Source: Sporosarcina sp. Te-1
Lineage (GTDB): Bacteria; Bacillota; Bacilli; Bacillales_A; Planococcaceae
Assembly (NCBI RefSeq): GCF_017498505.1
Contig: NZ_CP071798.1
Location: forward strand, 4,017,501 to 4,081,500
Direction: 5' to 3'
Length of the DNA: 64,000 nucleotides
In this document: positions 26,233 through 38,682 of the stretch, one piece after another
Layout: the number at the start of each line of letters is the position of its first letter
How positions within the stretch are numbered: the stretch's first letter is position 1
Program-made: the position numbers and the translations under genes
Notes under the pieces: model-generated
What the model was told of the DNA's origin: nothing
What the model saw: the letters and a program-made list of their open reading frames with translations, nothing else
The model's database searches: none

Positions 26233-27900
26233 ATGAGAAGTGACATGATAAAAAAAGGCGTCGATCGGGCACCACATCGTAGTTTACTATATGCAACCGG
26301 TATTAAAACGAAGGATTTGGAAAAACCTTTCATCGGCGTCTGTAATTCATATATTGATATTATTCCGGGCCATAAACATCTGAACCATTTTGCAGAAATC
26401 GTCAAAGAGGCCATTCGGGAGGCGGGAGGCATTCCGTTCGAATTCAACACGATCGGAGTCGATGACGGGATTGCAATGGGACATATTGGAATGCGCTATT
26501 CACTGCCGTCCCGTGAACTAATTGCGGATTCCGCGGAGACGGTCATTAACGCCCATTGGTTTGATGGAGTCTTTTATATTCCAAACTGCGATAAAATTAC
26601 GCCAGGCATGTTAATGGCTGCAGTTCGCACAAACGTCCCGTCCGTTTTCGTATCAGGCGGTCCGATGGAAGCAGGCGTCTCATCGACAGGAGCGCCACTC
26701 TCCCTCACATCCGTCTTTGAAGGTGTAGGGGCATATAAATCAGGAAAAATGTCAGCGGAAGAACTGCTCGACATCGAAACAAATGCATGTCCGACATGCG
26801 GATCATGTTCCGGAATGTTCACAGCCAATTCGATGAACTGCCTGATGGAAATGCTTGGATTGGCATTGCCGGGGAACGGCACGATCGTCGCGACGTCCGA
26901 TGAGCGCCACAAGCTCATTAAAGAGGCGGCAAAGCATCTGATCCGAATGGTAAAGGAAGATGTTAAACCTCGCGATATCGTTACGAAGGAAGCAATCGAT
27001 GATGCATTCGCGCTAGACATGGCGATGGGTGGATCAACGAATACGGTTTTACATACGTTGGCTATCGCCCATGAAGCGGAAATTGAATATAGTGTACAGG
27101 ATATTAACAAAGTAGCAGAACGGGTTCCTTATTTAGCTAAGATTATGCCAGCTTCCGATATATCGATGGATGATATTTTTAAAGCAGGCGGTGTCAGCGC
27201 AATTATTAACGAGCTGACGAAAATACCAGGAGCTATCCATCCGGAGCGGATTACCGTGACAGGCAAGACAATTGGAGAAGACGTCAAAGATCATCACATT
27301 ACAAATGAACAAGTCATCCGGACGAAAGACAATCCGTACAGCCCAGTCGGAGGACTCTCCGTTTTGTTTGGAAACATTGCACCGGATGGCGGGGTTATCA
27401 AGGTTGGAGCGGTGGACCCGTCGATTAAGGAATTTGTCGGGGAAGCCATCGTATTTGAATCTCAAGAGGCTGCCCAAGAAAACATCGACAATGGCACTGT
27501 CCGCGAAGGGCATGTGGTCGTCATCCGGTACGAGGGACCGAAAGGCGGTCCTGGAATGCCAGAGATGCTCGCACCGACTTCTGCTATCCAAGGACGCGGA
27601 CTGGGAACGAAAGTCGCACTCATCACCGACGGACGTTTTTCCGGAGCATCACGGGGCATCTCTATTGGCCATATTTCACCGGAAGCGGCAGAAGGGGGCC
27701 CGATCGCATTAGTCGAAGATGGAGACATCATTGCGATCGACTTGACGAACCGGACCATCGAATTGAAAGTATCGGATGAGGAATTGGCGGAGCGCAAAAC
27801 AAAGCTTCAGCCATTCGAACCAAAAATCAAAAAAGGCTACTTAGCCAGATATTCAAAGCTTGTTACTTCCGCAAGTACAGGCGGCGTCATGAAAATCTAA
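26233..27900 (+). CDS. ilvD: Dihydroxy-acid dehydratase
   Basis: Converts 2,3-dihydroxy-isovalerate and -methylvalerate to the 2-keto acids of valine and isoleucine synthesis. It is 555 residues long, standard for the family. Iron-sulfur and metal ligands are visible in [22 protein letters not shown] and [20 protein letters not shown]. The signatures LTDGRFSG-like ([12 protein letters not shown]) and [14 protein letters not shown] are near the C-terminus. The ATG at 26233 follows AGGAG with eight bases; the upstream in-frame start at 26194 has no site. First gene of the branched-chain operon, followed by a T-box leader. Confidence 0.96.
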   Translation: MRSDMIKKGVDRAPHRSLLYATGIKTKDLEKPFIGVCNSYIDIIPGHKHLNHFAEIVKEAIREAGGIPFEFNTIGVDDGIAMGHIGMRYSLPSRELIADSAETVINAHWFDGVFYIPNCDKITPGMLMAAVRTNVPSVFVSGGPMEAGVSSTGAPLSLTSVFEGVGAYKSGKMSAEELLDIETNACPTCGSCSGMFTANSMNCLMEMLGLALPGNGTIVATSDERHKLIKEAAKHLIRMVKEDVKPRDIVTKEAIDDAFALDMAMGGSTNTVLHTLAIAHEAEIEYSVQDINKVAERVPYLAKIMPASDISMDDIFKAGGVSAIINELTKIPGAIHPERITVTGKTIGEDVKDHHITNEQVIRTKDNPYSPVGGLSVLFGNIAPDGGVIKVGAVDPSIKEFVGEAIVFESQEAAQENIDNGTVREGHVVVIRYEGPKGGPGMPEMLAPTSAIQGRGLGTKVALITDGRFSGASRGISIGHISPEAAEGGPIALVEDGDIIAIDLTNRTIELKVSDEELAERKTKLQPFEPKIKKGYLARYSKLVTSASTGGVMKI

Positions 27901-27904
27901 TAAC

Positions 27905-28165
27905 AAAATCGATGATGGGGCAAAAGTGATTAGATCCTGTATTCCCAGAGAGCCGGTCGTGCTGGAAGCCGGCAATACACCTAATCGCGATATCACCTCG
28001 GAGTGGGTTGCTGAAAAGAGAACTGAGTAGGCAATTCCGGGCGGCATGAATGCAGGCAGCCCGTTACAAACGAATGGATAAGATTACTTATCCATTCATG
28101 AGGCGGCGGATTGCCGTGAACAAGGGTGGTACCATGAAAAGTTTTTTCATCCCTTATACGAAGAA
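27905..28165 (+). ncRNA. T-box leader between ilvD and ilvB
   Basis: The 343-bp gap holds a tRNA-sensing leader. The conserved T-box AAGGGTGGTACC is at 28122-28133. It is followed by a hairpin pairing ATGAAAA (28134-28140) with TTTTCAT (28144-28150), capped by GGG/CCC. Stem I is suggested by CCCAGAGAGCCGG and GCTGGAAGCCGGC at about 27944-27973. The best specifier is ATC at 27992-27994 (isoleucine), followed by the usual A; CTC (leucine) two codons later is a weaker option. Uncharged tRNA should favour readthrough into ilvB-leuD. The hairpin lacks a strong U-run, which is unusual. Confidence 0.85.
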
Positions 28166-28243
28166 TGGTTTCTTTGTGTGGGGAGAAAAAGCTTTTTATT
28201 TTTGAATAAAATGGAGCAGAGAAAAGTCAGGAGGAGTTAGCAA

Positions 28244-30001
28244 ATGAGTGCTGAAGTTCAAACGAAGCAAGCTGTTTTGGAACCAATGCCGACCATGGAA
28301 GAGCAGCAGACAACGAGACCGGCGGATGGATCAGCGGTCCTAATTCAGGCGTTGAAGGACCAAGGTGTCGAAGTCATTTTCGGTTACCCAGGGGGGGCCG
28401 TCCTACCGATTTATGACGCATTGTATAAGGATCCGATTCCACATGTGCTTGCCCGTCATGAACAGGGAGCCATCCATGCGGCAGAAGGGTATGCGAGAGT
28501 ATCCGGAAAGCCCGGCGTCGTCATCGCGACATCTGGACCTGGCGCCACCAACTTGGTAACAGGAATTACGGATGCGATGATGGATTCCTTGCCACTAGTA
28601 GTCTTTACCGGCCAAGTCGCAAGCTCCGTCATCGGTACAGACGCTTTTCAAGAGGCGGATATTATCGGAATCACACAACCGATCACAAAACATAACTATC
28701 AAGTGCGGGACGTGGCGGACTTACCAAGAATTATCAAAGAAGCGTTCCATATCGCATCGACAGGGCGCAGAGGTCCGGTTGTAGTCGATATCCCGAAAAA
28801 TGTGGCGACCGAAGTGTTCACTACACCAGAGTCATTTGATGTGGAAGTGGATCTCCCAGGATACCAGCCGACGACGAATCCTAACTACTTGCAAATACAA
28901 AAAGCGGTGCACGCGCTGACTCATGCGAAAAAACCGCTCATCCTGGCAGGCGCGGGCATCCTGCACGCTCAAGCGATGGATGAACTACAGGGATTTGTGG
29001 AGAAGCACCGTATCCCGGTGACCAATACACTTCTCGGGTTAGGCAGCATTCCAGGTGATCATGAGCTGTTCCTTGGAATGGCGGGCATGCATGGAACGTA
29101 CACGGCTAACATGGCACTCAGCGAATGCGATGTGCTCTTGAACATCGGAGCCCGGTTCGACGATCGGTTGACCGGTAACCTCAACACTTTCGCAACAAAT
29201 GCAAAAGTGATCCATATTGATATCGACCCTGCCGAAATCGGCAAAAATGTCCCGACAGAGATTCCGATCGTTGCGGATGCAAAGGAAGCGTTGAAAGCTT
29301 TGCTTGCTGCGGATATGTACTCACCGGAGACGGAAGAATGGATCAATGCACTGAGTGAAAAGACCGAAGATTTCCCATTGTGGTACAAGGAAGATGATTC
29401 TGCTTTATTGCCGCAGCAAGCGATACAGATCATCCACCGCCTGACGAAGGGGGATGCGATCGTCACAACAGATGTGGGTCAGCATCAGATGTGGACAGCG
29501 CAATATTATGCGTTAAATAATCCGGATCATTGGGTCACATCAGGAGGACTTGGAACAATGGGCTTCGGATTCCCAGCAGCCATCGGAGCGCAATTCGCCA
29601 AGCCGGATGCCCGTGTCGTCGCGATTGTCGGTGATGCCGGGTTCCAAATGACTGCGCAGGAACTGTCGCTTCTTCAAGAGTTCCGTATTCCGGTTAAGGT
29701 CGTTATCTTGAACAATGGAGCACTAGGCATGGTCCGTCAGTGGCAGGAAACATTCTATAACGAACGGTATTCCCAATCGTTGATTCCTGTGCAGCCGGAT
29801 TTTGTAAAGTTGGCGGAAGCGTACGATATTAAAGGGTATCGCATCGAGTCGCCGGCAGAGGCGGAAGCGGTGTTTGCGGAAGCATTGCTTTCAGATGAGC
29901 CTGTCTTAATCGACTGCCGGGTGAAGCAACAGGAAAATGTCTATCCAATGGTCGCTCCTGGAAAAGGACTACACGAAATGATAGGAGTGAGTGGCGAATG
30001 A
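28244..30001 (+). CDS. ilvB: Acetolactate synthase large subunit
   Basis: TPP-dependent first common step of valine, leucine and isoleucine synthesis. 585 residues. The N-terminal TPP-binding half carries [14 protein letters not shown] and the catalytic glutamate in [14 protein letters not shown]. The FAD-binding middle follows. The C-terminal [16 protein letters not shown] and [14 protein letters not shown] provide the TPP/Mg motif. AGGAGGAG precedes the ATG. It is the first gene after the T-box leader and overlaps ilvN by four bases. Confidence 0.96.
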   Translation: MSAEVQTKQAVLEPMPTMEEQQTTRPADGSAVLIQALKDQGVEVIFGYPGGAVLPIYDALYKDPIPHVLARHEQGAIHAAEGYARVSGKPGVVIATSGPGATNLVTGITDAMMDSLPLVVFTGQVASSVIGTDAFQEADIIGITQPITKHNYQVRDVADLPRIIKEAFHIASTGRRGPVVVDIPKNVATEVFTTPESFDVEVDLPGYQPTTNPNYLQIQKAVHALTHAKKPLILAGAGILHAQAMDELQGFVEKHRIPVTNTLLGLGSIPGDHELFLGMAGMHGTYTANMALSECDVLLNIGARFDDRLTGNLNTFATNAKVIHIDIDPAEIGKNVPTEIPIVADAKEALKALLAADMYSPETEEWINALSEKTEDFPLWYKEDDSALLPQQAIQIIHRLTKGDAIVTTDVGQHQMWTAQYYALNNPDHWVTSGGLGTMGFGFPAAIGAQFAKPDARVVAIVGDAGFQMTAQELSLLQEFRIPVKVVILNNGALGMVRQWQETFYNERYSQSLIPVQPDFVKLAEAYDIKGYRIESPAEAEAVFAEALLSDEPVLIDCRVKQQENVYPMVAPGKGLHEMIGVSGE

Positions 30002-30513
30002 GACGGATCATCACAGTGACAGTCATCAATCAAAGTGGTGTGTTGAACCGGGTCACGGGGCTTCTCATGAAACGGCAATTCAATATTGAGAGTATTACAG
30101 TTGGGCATTCGGAGCAGCCAGGCATGTCAAAAATGACATTCATCGTCCATGTCGAAGATGAAGGGAAAATTGAGCAGCTCGTTAAACAGCTCCAGAAACA
30201 GATCGATGTCATTAAAGTGAATGATATCACAGAGAAAGCGATCGTCATGCGGGAATTGGCCTTGGTGAAGGTTGTGGCACCGCCACAGGCTCGCAGCGAA
30301 ATCAACAGCATTGTCGAACCATTCCGGGCGACGATCATTGACGCGGGGAAAAACGTTGTCACCTATCAAGTCGTCGGCAATCCTGAGAAGATTGAGGCAT
30401 TCATTGATCTCGTCAAACCTTACGGCATTAAAGAGTTATCAAGAACCGGTGCCACTGCTTTTGTACGTGATATGCAAAAGGCTCCATCACCACAGTTATC
30501 CATTTTAAAATAA
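29998..30513 (+). CDS. ilvN: Acetolactate synthase small (regulatory) subunit
   Basis: 171 residues. An N-terminal ACT domain ([32 protein letters not shown]) binds valine and gives feedback control; the C-terminal small-subunit domain follows ([20 protein letters not shown]). It starts at ATGA over the ilvB stop, indicating coupled translation and equal expression of the two subunits. Also called ilvH in other genomes. Confidence 0.95.
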   Translation: MRRIITVTVINQSGVLNRVTGLLMKRQFNIESITVGHSEQPGMSKMTFIVHVEDEGKIEQLVKQLQKQIDVIKVNDITEKAIVMRELALVKVVAPPQARSEINSIVEPFRATIIDAGKNVVTYQVVGNPEKIEAFIDLVKPYGIKELSRTGATAFVRDMQKAPSPQLSILK

Positions 30514-30530
30514 ATAAAACCAAAAACTAG

Positions 30531-33105
<2,575 letters not shown>

Positions 33106-33183
33106 CGCTATAGCGATATATTGCATATGGTAATTTGTTGAAATGGGATAGGTGAAATGAACACAATGAGGAGGAGAAGTTCC

Positions 33184-34281
33184 ATGGAAAAAAGAGTAGC
33201 TGTTCTACAAGGCGATGGAATTGGCCCGGAAGTGACATCAGCGGCGGTGCGTGTGCTTGAAGTGATTGCAAGACGTTTTAATCACACATTCCACTTTGAA
33301 TACGGTGCGATCGGCGGTGATGCGATTGATCGATACAACAATCCGCTGCCTGCTGAAACGATTGCCCTTTGTGAATCGAGTGATGCCATTCTACTCGGCG
33401 CGGTCGGCGGGCCAAAATGGGATCAAAATCCAACCGAACTGCGACCAGAAAAAGGTCTTCTGGCCATCCGAAAACACTTTGATCTGTTTGCCAACCTTCG
33501 TCCAGTGAAGGCAGTCCCATCTTTGATCCAAGCTTCTCCGCTCAAGGAGGACGTAGCGAAAGAAGTAGACATGATGATTGTCCGCGAATTGACGGGGGGC
33601 ATCTATTTTGGCCAGCCGAGCCGGTTCACGGATGAGTCCGCTGTCGATACGCTCGTTTATACCCGCCCGGAAATTGAGCGGATTGTTGAGAAGGCGTTCG
33701 AGCTGGCACGGCTCCGAAAAGGGAAGGTCACCTCGGTGGATAAGGCGAATGTCCTTTCATCGAGCAAGCTATGGAGGCAAATTGTAGATGAGAAAAAACA
33801 AGGCTATCCAGATATTGAAGTGGAACATCAATTAGTGGATTCCGCCGCGATGAAGCTGATTACCAATCCGTCCGCTTTCGATGTCATTGTCACAGAGAAT
33901 ATGTTCGGCGACATTTTGAGCGATGAGGCATCTGTTATCACGGGCTCACTCGGTTTATTGCCATCCGCAAGTGTCCGGACAGATGGATTCGGCTTATATG
34001 AACCCGTACACGGATCGGCTCCTGATGTGGCAGGGAAAGGGATTGCCAACCCGGCAGCTGCCATCTTATCAGCAGCGATGATGCTCAAGTATTCCTTCGG
34101 CATGGAAACCGAAGCAGCTGCCATCGAAAAGGCGGTCGAAACGGTGTTTGAGGAAGGATGCTTCACTGCAGACCTGGCTTCTGATGAAAAATCGCATTCG
34201 ACGACAGAATGGACAGATAAAGTAGTGGATGAACTCGATCTGCAGTTCGTTTCCAATAGCATCATGTTTTCTTACGTGTGA
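33184..34281 (+). CDS. leuB: 3-isopropylmalate dehydrogenase
   Basis: NAD-dependent oxidative decarboxylation in leucine synthesis. 365 residues from the ATG at 33184, which follows AGGAGG with nine bases; the earlier in-frame ATG at 33157 would add a basic extension without a site. Key features are LQGDGIGPEVTS at the start, RELTGGIYFGQPS in the middle, the metal-binding aspartates in TENMFGDILSDEAS, and EPVHGSAPDVAGKGIANP near the end. Confidence 0.95.
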   Translation: MEKRVAVLQGDGIGPEVTSAAVRVLEVIARRFNHTFHFEYGAIGGDAIDRYNNPLPAETIALCESSDAILLGAVGGPKWDQNPTELRPEKGLLAIRKHFDLFANLRPVKAVPSLIQASPLKEDVAKEVDMMIVRELTGGIYFGQPSRFTDESAVDTLVYTRPEIERIVEKAFELARLRKGKVTSVDKANVLSSSKLWRQIVDEKKQGYPDIEVEHQLVDSAAMKLITNPSAFDVIVTENMFGDILSDEASVITGSLGLLPSASVRTDGFGLYEPVHGSAPDVAGKGIANPAAAILSAAMMLKYSFGMETEAAAIEKAVETVFEEGCFTADLASDEKSHSTTEWTDKVVDELDLQFVSNSIMFSYV

Positions 34282-34317
34282 GTAACGAAGGTTGGAAAAT
34301 GGAAGGAGAGACCCAAA

Positions 34318-35727
34318 ATGGCAAAAACGATTATCGAGAAAATATGGGATCAGCATATCGTCTACGAAGAGGAGGGGAAACCTGACCTCCTTTATATCGA
34401 CCTGCATCTGATCCATGAAGTGACATCCCCGCAAGCGTTCGAAGGACTGCGGCTTGCTGGCCGGAAAGTTCGGCGCCCGGATTTGTGTTTTGCGACGATG
34501 GACCATAATGTACCGACAAAAAATCTGCCGATCATCCAAGATCCGATCGCCAAGAAACAGATTTCCACACTAGAACGAAACTGCGAGGAGTTCGGCATCC
34601 AGCTGGCGCATATGGAGCATCCCGATCAGGGGATTGTCCATATTATCGGGCCGGAATTGGGATTGACGCAACCGGGCAAAACAATCGTTTGCGGAGATAG
34701 TCATACCTCCACTCACGGTGCATTCGGCGCAATCGCATTCGGCATCGGGACTAGTGAAGTCGAACATGTCCTTTCCACACAAACGCTCTGGCAATCAAAG
34801 CCGAAGACGATGGAAATCAAGATTTCCGGTCAATTGGGTTATGGTGTTACTGCAAAAGACGTGATTTTGGCCATTATCGCGAAATTTGGAATCGATGTTG
34901 GAACTGGACATATCGTTGAATATACGGGCGAGGCAATCCGGAACATGACGATGGAAGAACGAATGACGATTTGCAACATGTCCATCGAGGCGGGTGCAAA
35001 AGCCGGTTTAATCAGCCCAGACGAAACGACAATCGACTATTTGAGAGGCCGAAGATATGCACCGGAGGGTCCTGAGTTTGAAAAAGCGGCCCAGCAATGG
35101 CTTGGCTTGGCGACAGACGACGGAGCGACATATGACAAGGTGCTGGAGATCGAGGCAAGTGAAATTGAACCGTTTGTGACGTGGGGAACCAATCCTTCCA
35201 TGGGAACGGGCATCAGCAAAAGCATTCCGCGTGTGGAAGACTATGCTTCAGAATCCGATAAGGAAGCACTTAAAAAGGCGCTTGCTTATATGGATCTGGA
35301 AGAAGGCGCACCAATAACATCAATCGAAATACAACATGTCTTCATCGGGTCTTGTACGAATGCGCGGCTTAGCGATCTGCGAAACGCCGCCAAAATGGTG
35401 GCAGGACAGAAGGTGCATCCTTCCGTTACAGCAATTGTCGTGCCGGGATCACGAACGGTGAAGCAGCAGGCCGAAGCAGAAGGATTGGACCAGATTTTCA
35501 TCGAAGCCGGCTTTGAGTGGAGAGAATCGGGATGCAGCATGTGTCTAGCAATGAATGACGATGTAGTTCCAGCCGGAGAACGGTGTGCTTCCACATCCAA
35601 CCGGAATTTTGAAGGACGTCAAGGCGCGGGCTCCCGCACCCACCTCATGAGCCCCGCGATGGCTGCGGCAGCCGCCATTGCAGGCAAATTCGTCGATGTC
35701 CGCACACTGCAGCCGGCCCATGCGTAA
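34318..35727 (+). CDS. leuC: 3-isopropylmalate dehydratase large subunit
   Basis: Aconitase-fold enzyme that isomerises 2- to 3-isopropylmalate together with LeuD. 469 residues. The 4Fe-4S cysteines are in [14 protein letters not shown] (near 345) and GCSMCLAMN (near 405). Active-site segments [15 protein letters not shown] and [11 protein letters not shown] are intact. GGAGAG precedes the ATG. Confidence 0.96.
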   Translation: MAKTIIEKIWDQHIVYEEEGKPDLLYIDLHLIHEVTSPQAFEGLRLAGRKVRRPDLCFATMDHNVPTKNLPIIQDPIAKKQISTLERNCEEFGIQLAHMEHPDQGIVHIIGPELGLTQPGKTIVCGDSHTSTHGAFGAIAFGIGTSEVEHVLSTQTLWQSKPKTMEIKISGQLGYGVTAKDVILAIIAKFGIDVGTGHIVEYTGEAIRNMTMEERMTICNMSIEAGAKAGLISPDETTIDYLRGRRYAPEGPEFEKAAQQWLGLATDDGATYDKVLEIEASEIEPFVTWGTNPSMGTGISKSIPRVEDYASESDKEALKKALAYMDLEEGAPITSIEIQHVFIGSCTNARLSDLRNAAKMVAGQKVHPSVTAIVVPGSRTVKQQAEAEGLDQIFIEAGFEWRESGCSMCLAMNDDVVPAGERCASTSNRNFEGRQGAGSRTHLMSPAMAAAAAIAGKFVDVRTLQPAHA

Positions 35728-35748
35728 CTGAAGAAAGGATGATTCATA

Positions 35749-36333
35749 GTGAAACCGATCAATATCGTGGAAAGCATCATTGTCCCGCTGAACCGGAAAA
35801 ACGTCGATACCGACCAAATCATCTCCAAAGAATTTCTAAAACGGATCGAACGAACCGGCTTCGGCAAGTATTTGTTCTACCATTGGCGGCATCGTCCGGA
35901 CGGCTCTCGCAATGAAGACTTTGTCTTGAACCAACCGCAATATAAAGATGCCAAAGTACTCATTGCACACGAAAACTTCGGCTGCGGTTCTTCACGGGAA
36001 CACGCCCCTTGGGCCATTATGGACTACGGTTTCCAAGTCGTCATCGCGCCTAGCTTTGCCGATATCTTTCACAACAATTGCTTCAAAAACGGGATTTTGC
36101 CGATCCGACTGACTGTCGAGGAAGTCGAGGAGTTGCTAGCCAAAGGGGAACGGGCACCATATCAGGTCAATATTAATCTGGCAGAACAAACCGTTGCCGG
36201 AGAAGATGGCAAAACCTATTCTTTTGAAATTGATCCATACTATAAACAAATGCTCCTCAATGGATGGGATGAAATTTCTTTGACCTTCCAGTACGAGGAA
36301 CATATCCAAAACTACGAAAAGCAGCATGCATAA
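35749..36333 (+). CDS. leuD: 3-isopropylmalate dehydratase small subunit
   Basis: Swivel-domain partner of LeuC, 194 residues. Typical features are VPLNRKNVDTDQIISKEFLK at the start and the substrate-contacting NFGCGSSREHAPWAI near residue 75. The GTG start follows AAAGGA. It is the last gene of the operon. No terminator is visible immediately after it; the next strong hairpin is at about 36687. Confidence 0.95.
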   Translation: MKPINIVESIIVPLNRKNVDTDQIISKEFLKRIERTGFGKYLFYHWRHRPDGSRNEDFVLNQPQYKDAKVLIAHENFGCGSSREHAPWAIMDYGFQVVIAPSFADIFHNNCFKNGILPIRLTVEEVEELLAKGERAPYQVNINLAEQTVAGEDGKTYSFEIDPYYKQMLLNGWDEISLTFQYEEHIQNYEKQHA

Positions 36334-36414
36334 GTAAGGGTGAAACGAAGAGGAAACAGGAGACAGTGAGTTGAGCCAAGTGTGATGAGTAGAGTGTCGA
36401 GCAGAGATCGTTTA

Positions 36415-36454
36415 GTTTGAGCGCTCCCTTGGAGAAATGATCGGTCGTTCAAAC
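36415..36454. repeat. Inverted repeat in the gap after leuD
   Basis: GTTTGAGCG (36415-36423) is mirrored by CGTTCAAAC (36446-36454) with one unpaired position. It sits just before the 20-bp repeat array and lacks a T-run, so it is probably part of the same repeat landscape rather than a terminator. Confidence 0.45.
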
Positions 36455-36478
36455 AATACGAGCGGTTGGCCAATGCAA

Positions 36479-36597
36479 GAACGCCGGAAAACTGGGTGAA
36501 CGCCAGAACCCGGGTCTGAACGCCAGATAAAAAGTTTGAACGCCAGAACCCTGGGGCGCACGCCGGATAATCGATTTGAATACCTGCATGCGAGCGG
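36479..36597. repeat. Tandem repeat with 20-bp period, intergenic
   Basis: Copies of GAACGCCAGA/GAACGCCGGA start at 36479, 36498, 36518, 36538 and 36558 (as GCACGCC), with a decayed one at 36578. The array is flanked by two copies of GAGCGGTYRGCCAAT, at about 36460 and 36591. The period is not a multiple of three and no start/stop structure fits, so it is non-coding. The surrounding 403-bp gap (36334-36736) holds no gene I can support. Confidence 0.8.
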
Positions 36598-36686
36598 TCA
36601 GCCAATCAAAACGAACGGCCATCTTGAATAAACACCGTTTCTTCCTGTTAGACTAAACAGACATCTAATTGAATCCCCAACCCGAG

Positions 36687-36732
36687 ATAAAACGAAAACC
36701 TTCGGCAATCGAAGGTTTTTTTCGTTTTATTT
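36687..36732. terminator. Bidirectional terminator between leuD and the lipoprotein gene
   Basis: ATAAAACGAAAACCTTCG pairs with CGAAGGTTTTTTCGTTTTAT around GCAAT. The stem gives T-runs in both directions. It ends the branched-chain operon on the plus strand and the 36737-37159 gene on the minus strand. Confidence 0.88.
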
Positions 36733-36736
36733 CAAA

Positions 36737-37159
36737 TTATTCCTTTGTCTGCTGTACAAACGATTCACCATTTTTGCGTGCTTGGATATCGATTTTATCT
36801 TCCGGATAGGCTTCTTCTGCTTTATTCAAAAAGGCAGCGGCCAATTGTTCGGCATTTTCTTTTGTCATATCGTCTTCCACTTCGAAATCGACTAAGACAT
36901 AGCCGCCGCTGTCTTCCGTGACAATAAGGCTGATCGATGAAACGCCTTTAGCTTTAGAGAATTCCTCTTTCAACGCTTCATCGGATTTGGCTGTGTCTGA
37001 TTTGTCGATCGCTCCTTGGCTTTCAGGGGTTGCCTGTTTTTCGGCTGCGGTCTCTTGTTGTATTGCCTGGTCGTCGGACTGTTGGGGGGCCTTGTCACTA
37101 CAAGCTCCCAGCAATAGGGTCGCTCCCATAAATGCGCCGGCTAACACAGTTTTTTTCAT
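36737..37159 (-). CDS. Small lipoprotein of unknown function
   Basis: 140 residues from the ATG at 37159, which has AGGAGG eight bases upstream; the longer reading from 37192 is rejected. The lipoprotein signal ends LLLGACSD (Cys20). A low-complexity linker rich in Gln, Glu, Ser and Lys (about 22-65) leads to a folded C-terminal half with GVSSISLIVTEDSGGYVLVD and FEVEDDMTKENAEQLAAAFL. No family recognised. It is a single-gene transcript between two bidirectional hairpins. Confidence 0.8.
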   Translation of the reverse strand: MKKTVLAGAFMGATLLLGACSDKAPQQSDDQAIQQETAAEKQATPESQGAIDKSDTAKSDEALKEEFSKAKGVSSISLIVTEDSGGYVLVDFEVEDDMTKENAEQLAAAFLNKAEEAYPEDKIDIQARKNGESFVQQTKE

Positions 37160-37200
37160 CTGTATGACCTCCTTGAAACGTATAGGTGCCATACTAGCAT

Positions 37201-37237
37201 AAAAAAAGTGCGAGCTTCAAGGCTCACACTTTTTTTA
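37201..37237. terminator. Bidirectional hairpin between two minus-strand genes
   Basis: AAAAAAAGTGCGAGC (37201-37215) pairs with GCTCACACTTTTTTT with one mismatch. Placed downstream of the 37385-38371 gene, it should terminate it. Confidence 0.8.
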
Positions 37238-37384
37238 GGGCGATTGATGTGAATGAAACATGTGCCATCTGACTTAGGAACGTTTGTGCTATTTTTAGCC
37301 AGATTGGACAGATGCTGTTTCCGCACAGACACGACAAGCAATAGAGGAGTTCGAATGATCCATGACTGCGCACGAATCGAAGTC

Positions 37385-38371
37385 TTACACCATTGCGGCT
37401 TTCCGTTCCTCGCCCTTACGATTCAATTGATCCAACAGAAAATCATCGGATGCTTTTACGGTCTGCTCCTGTTCAGTAAACAGGCGGGCAATCAAGTCCT
37501 CGGAGCTGAAAGTGCGTGCGATTTGCTCAGCCGCTTGAACGGATGTATCCAATACACGGGCGACAGGAGTATCGATCGCTTCTTCCTCATTGGTTTCTGC
37601 CACTTCGGGTTCGACTGATTGACTGGCAATAGCATTGGACGAGAAGGACGTGGATGCCACATTCCGTTCATATGCTCCTTTATTGATGGAAGCCGCGATT
37701 TTCGCAATGTCCGGCCGCAATTCTTGAACCGCCTCCATCGCCAAAGTCATTTCATTCGGATGATCCGCAAAATAAGGATTTTCATACCAATACTGGTCTT
37801 CGAATCGTCCTTGAGATGCAGCTAAATTATTGTTATAAGGAGAGTTGTACCAATCATTGGAAGGCTTCGGGATACCATGCTTTTGTGCCAACTCCGGGTT
37901 TGTCGCAAATGTGATGACATGGGGCACTTCGCCGGGTGCATTTTTGAAGTCTGTGATCAGTTCTTCGATCCTTGCCTGCCGGTTTGCAACCTCTTTCGAA
38001 TCACCACTTTGGATCGCTTCTTTTAAAGAACGGTTTTGGCTATCGAGTAAGTTGCCATAATATAACTTGTTCGGTTTGAATTCGCCATTGACTTTGTCAT
38101 ACCAGGCGGGATGCTGTTTCGCCTGAAACTGGTGATAAGCTGACCAATCATTTGTCCGAATGGAATCCAATATAAGAGAGTTGCGTCCTTGATTAACAGC
38201 AGCTAACGGATTGACAGCAGCAGCCTCTTTTCCCCAGACGCTTTTCCACCCTTCGCCGGATGTTTGATTGGCATCACGGACTTGCATATGAAAAGTACGG
38301 TCATTCAACGCAGAAATAAACAAATGCGCACCTCGTTTATTAGTATTTATGTCACAGATTATAAGTGTCAT
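37385..38371 (-). CDS. Hypothetical cytoplasmic protein, unrecognised
   Basis: Up to 328 residues; I do not recognise the family. The best start is TTG at 38323 (MFISALNDRTFHMQVRDANQ), because GAGGTG lies five bases upstream; the ATG at 38371 has only GAAAAG. No signal peptide or membrane segment. The N-terminal third contains WKSVWGKEAAAVNPLAAVNQ and an aromatic-rich stretch (HQFQAKQHPAWYDKVNGE). The middle has charged helices (KEVANRQARIEELITDF) and Tyr/Asn-rich YNSPYNNN; the last 100 residues are acidic and probably helical. Codon use looks like its neighbours. It has its own terminator and no obvious operon partner. Confidence 0.65.
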   Translation of the reverse strand: MTLIICDINTNKRGAHLFISALNDRTFHMQVRDANQTSGEGWKSVWGKEAAAVNPLAAVNQGRNSLILDSIRTNDWSAYHQFQAKQHPAWYDKVNGEFKPNKLYYGNLLDSQNRSLKEAIQSGDSKEVANRQARIEELITDFKNAPGEVPHVITFATNPELAQKHGIPKPSNDWYNSPYNNNLAASQGRFEDQYWYENPYFADHPNEMTLAMEAVQELRPDIAKIAASINKGAYERNVASTSFSSNAIASQSVEPEVAETNEEEAIDTPVARVLDTSVQAAEQIARTFSSEDLIARLFTEQEQTVKASDDFLLDQLNRKGEERKAAMV

Positions 38372-38682
38372 CTTTTCTACTAGTATACAACACTATGACT
38401 ATGTTTGGCAGGATATTTATAAAACTTTTTCACTAGTTTTTGCATGGTTTTTGGACGTTCCTATCACTTCTTAAGTGAATGGAGAGTAGTTGAAATCCTC
38501 AAATAAGACGCGGAACGGTCAATCATTGCCAGTTCTTTGGTGATTTCTCGCCTGCATGACAATTTAGGCCGGAATTCAACATGATTCTCCCGAATCTTTA
38601 GGTTCATCCAATCAATGGGAGGTTATCATACGACAATTTATGTTATCATTAAGAAGAGAAATTATCAGGAGGAAGAGAGGAT
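38372..38682. other. Intergenic gap between divergent genes, no gene identified
   Basis: 311 bp between the divergent hypothetical protein and the SLH lipoprotein gene. It contains a small palindrome CACTTCTTAAGTG (38465-38477) and a duplicated TTATCAT near 38625-38650 that could belong to the promoter of the downstream gene. I see no ORF with a ribosome binding site. Confidence 0.5.

Noticed and set aside
36479..36597. CRISPR array or coding repeat
   Set aside because: Period of 19-20 bp leaves no spacers, and it is not a multiple of three.
36312..36605. Minus-strand 97-codon frame across the 20-bp repeats
   Set aside because: No ribosome binding site, overlaps leuD end and the repeat array, and the repeat period breaks the frame pattern expected of a coding repeat.
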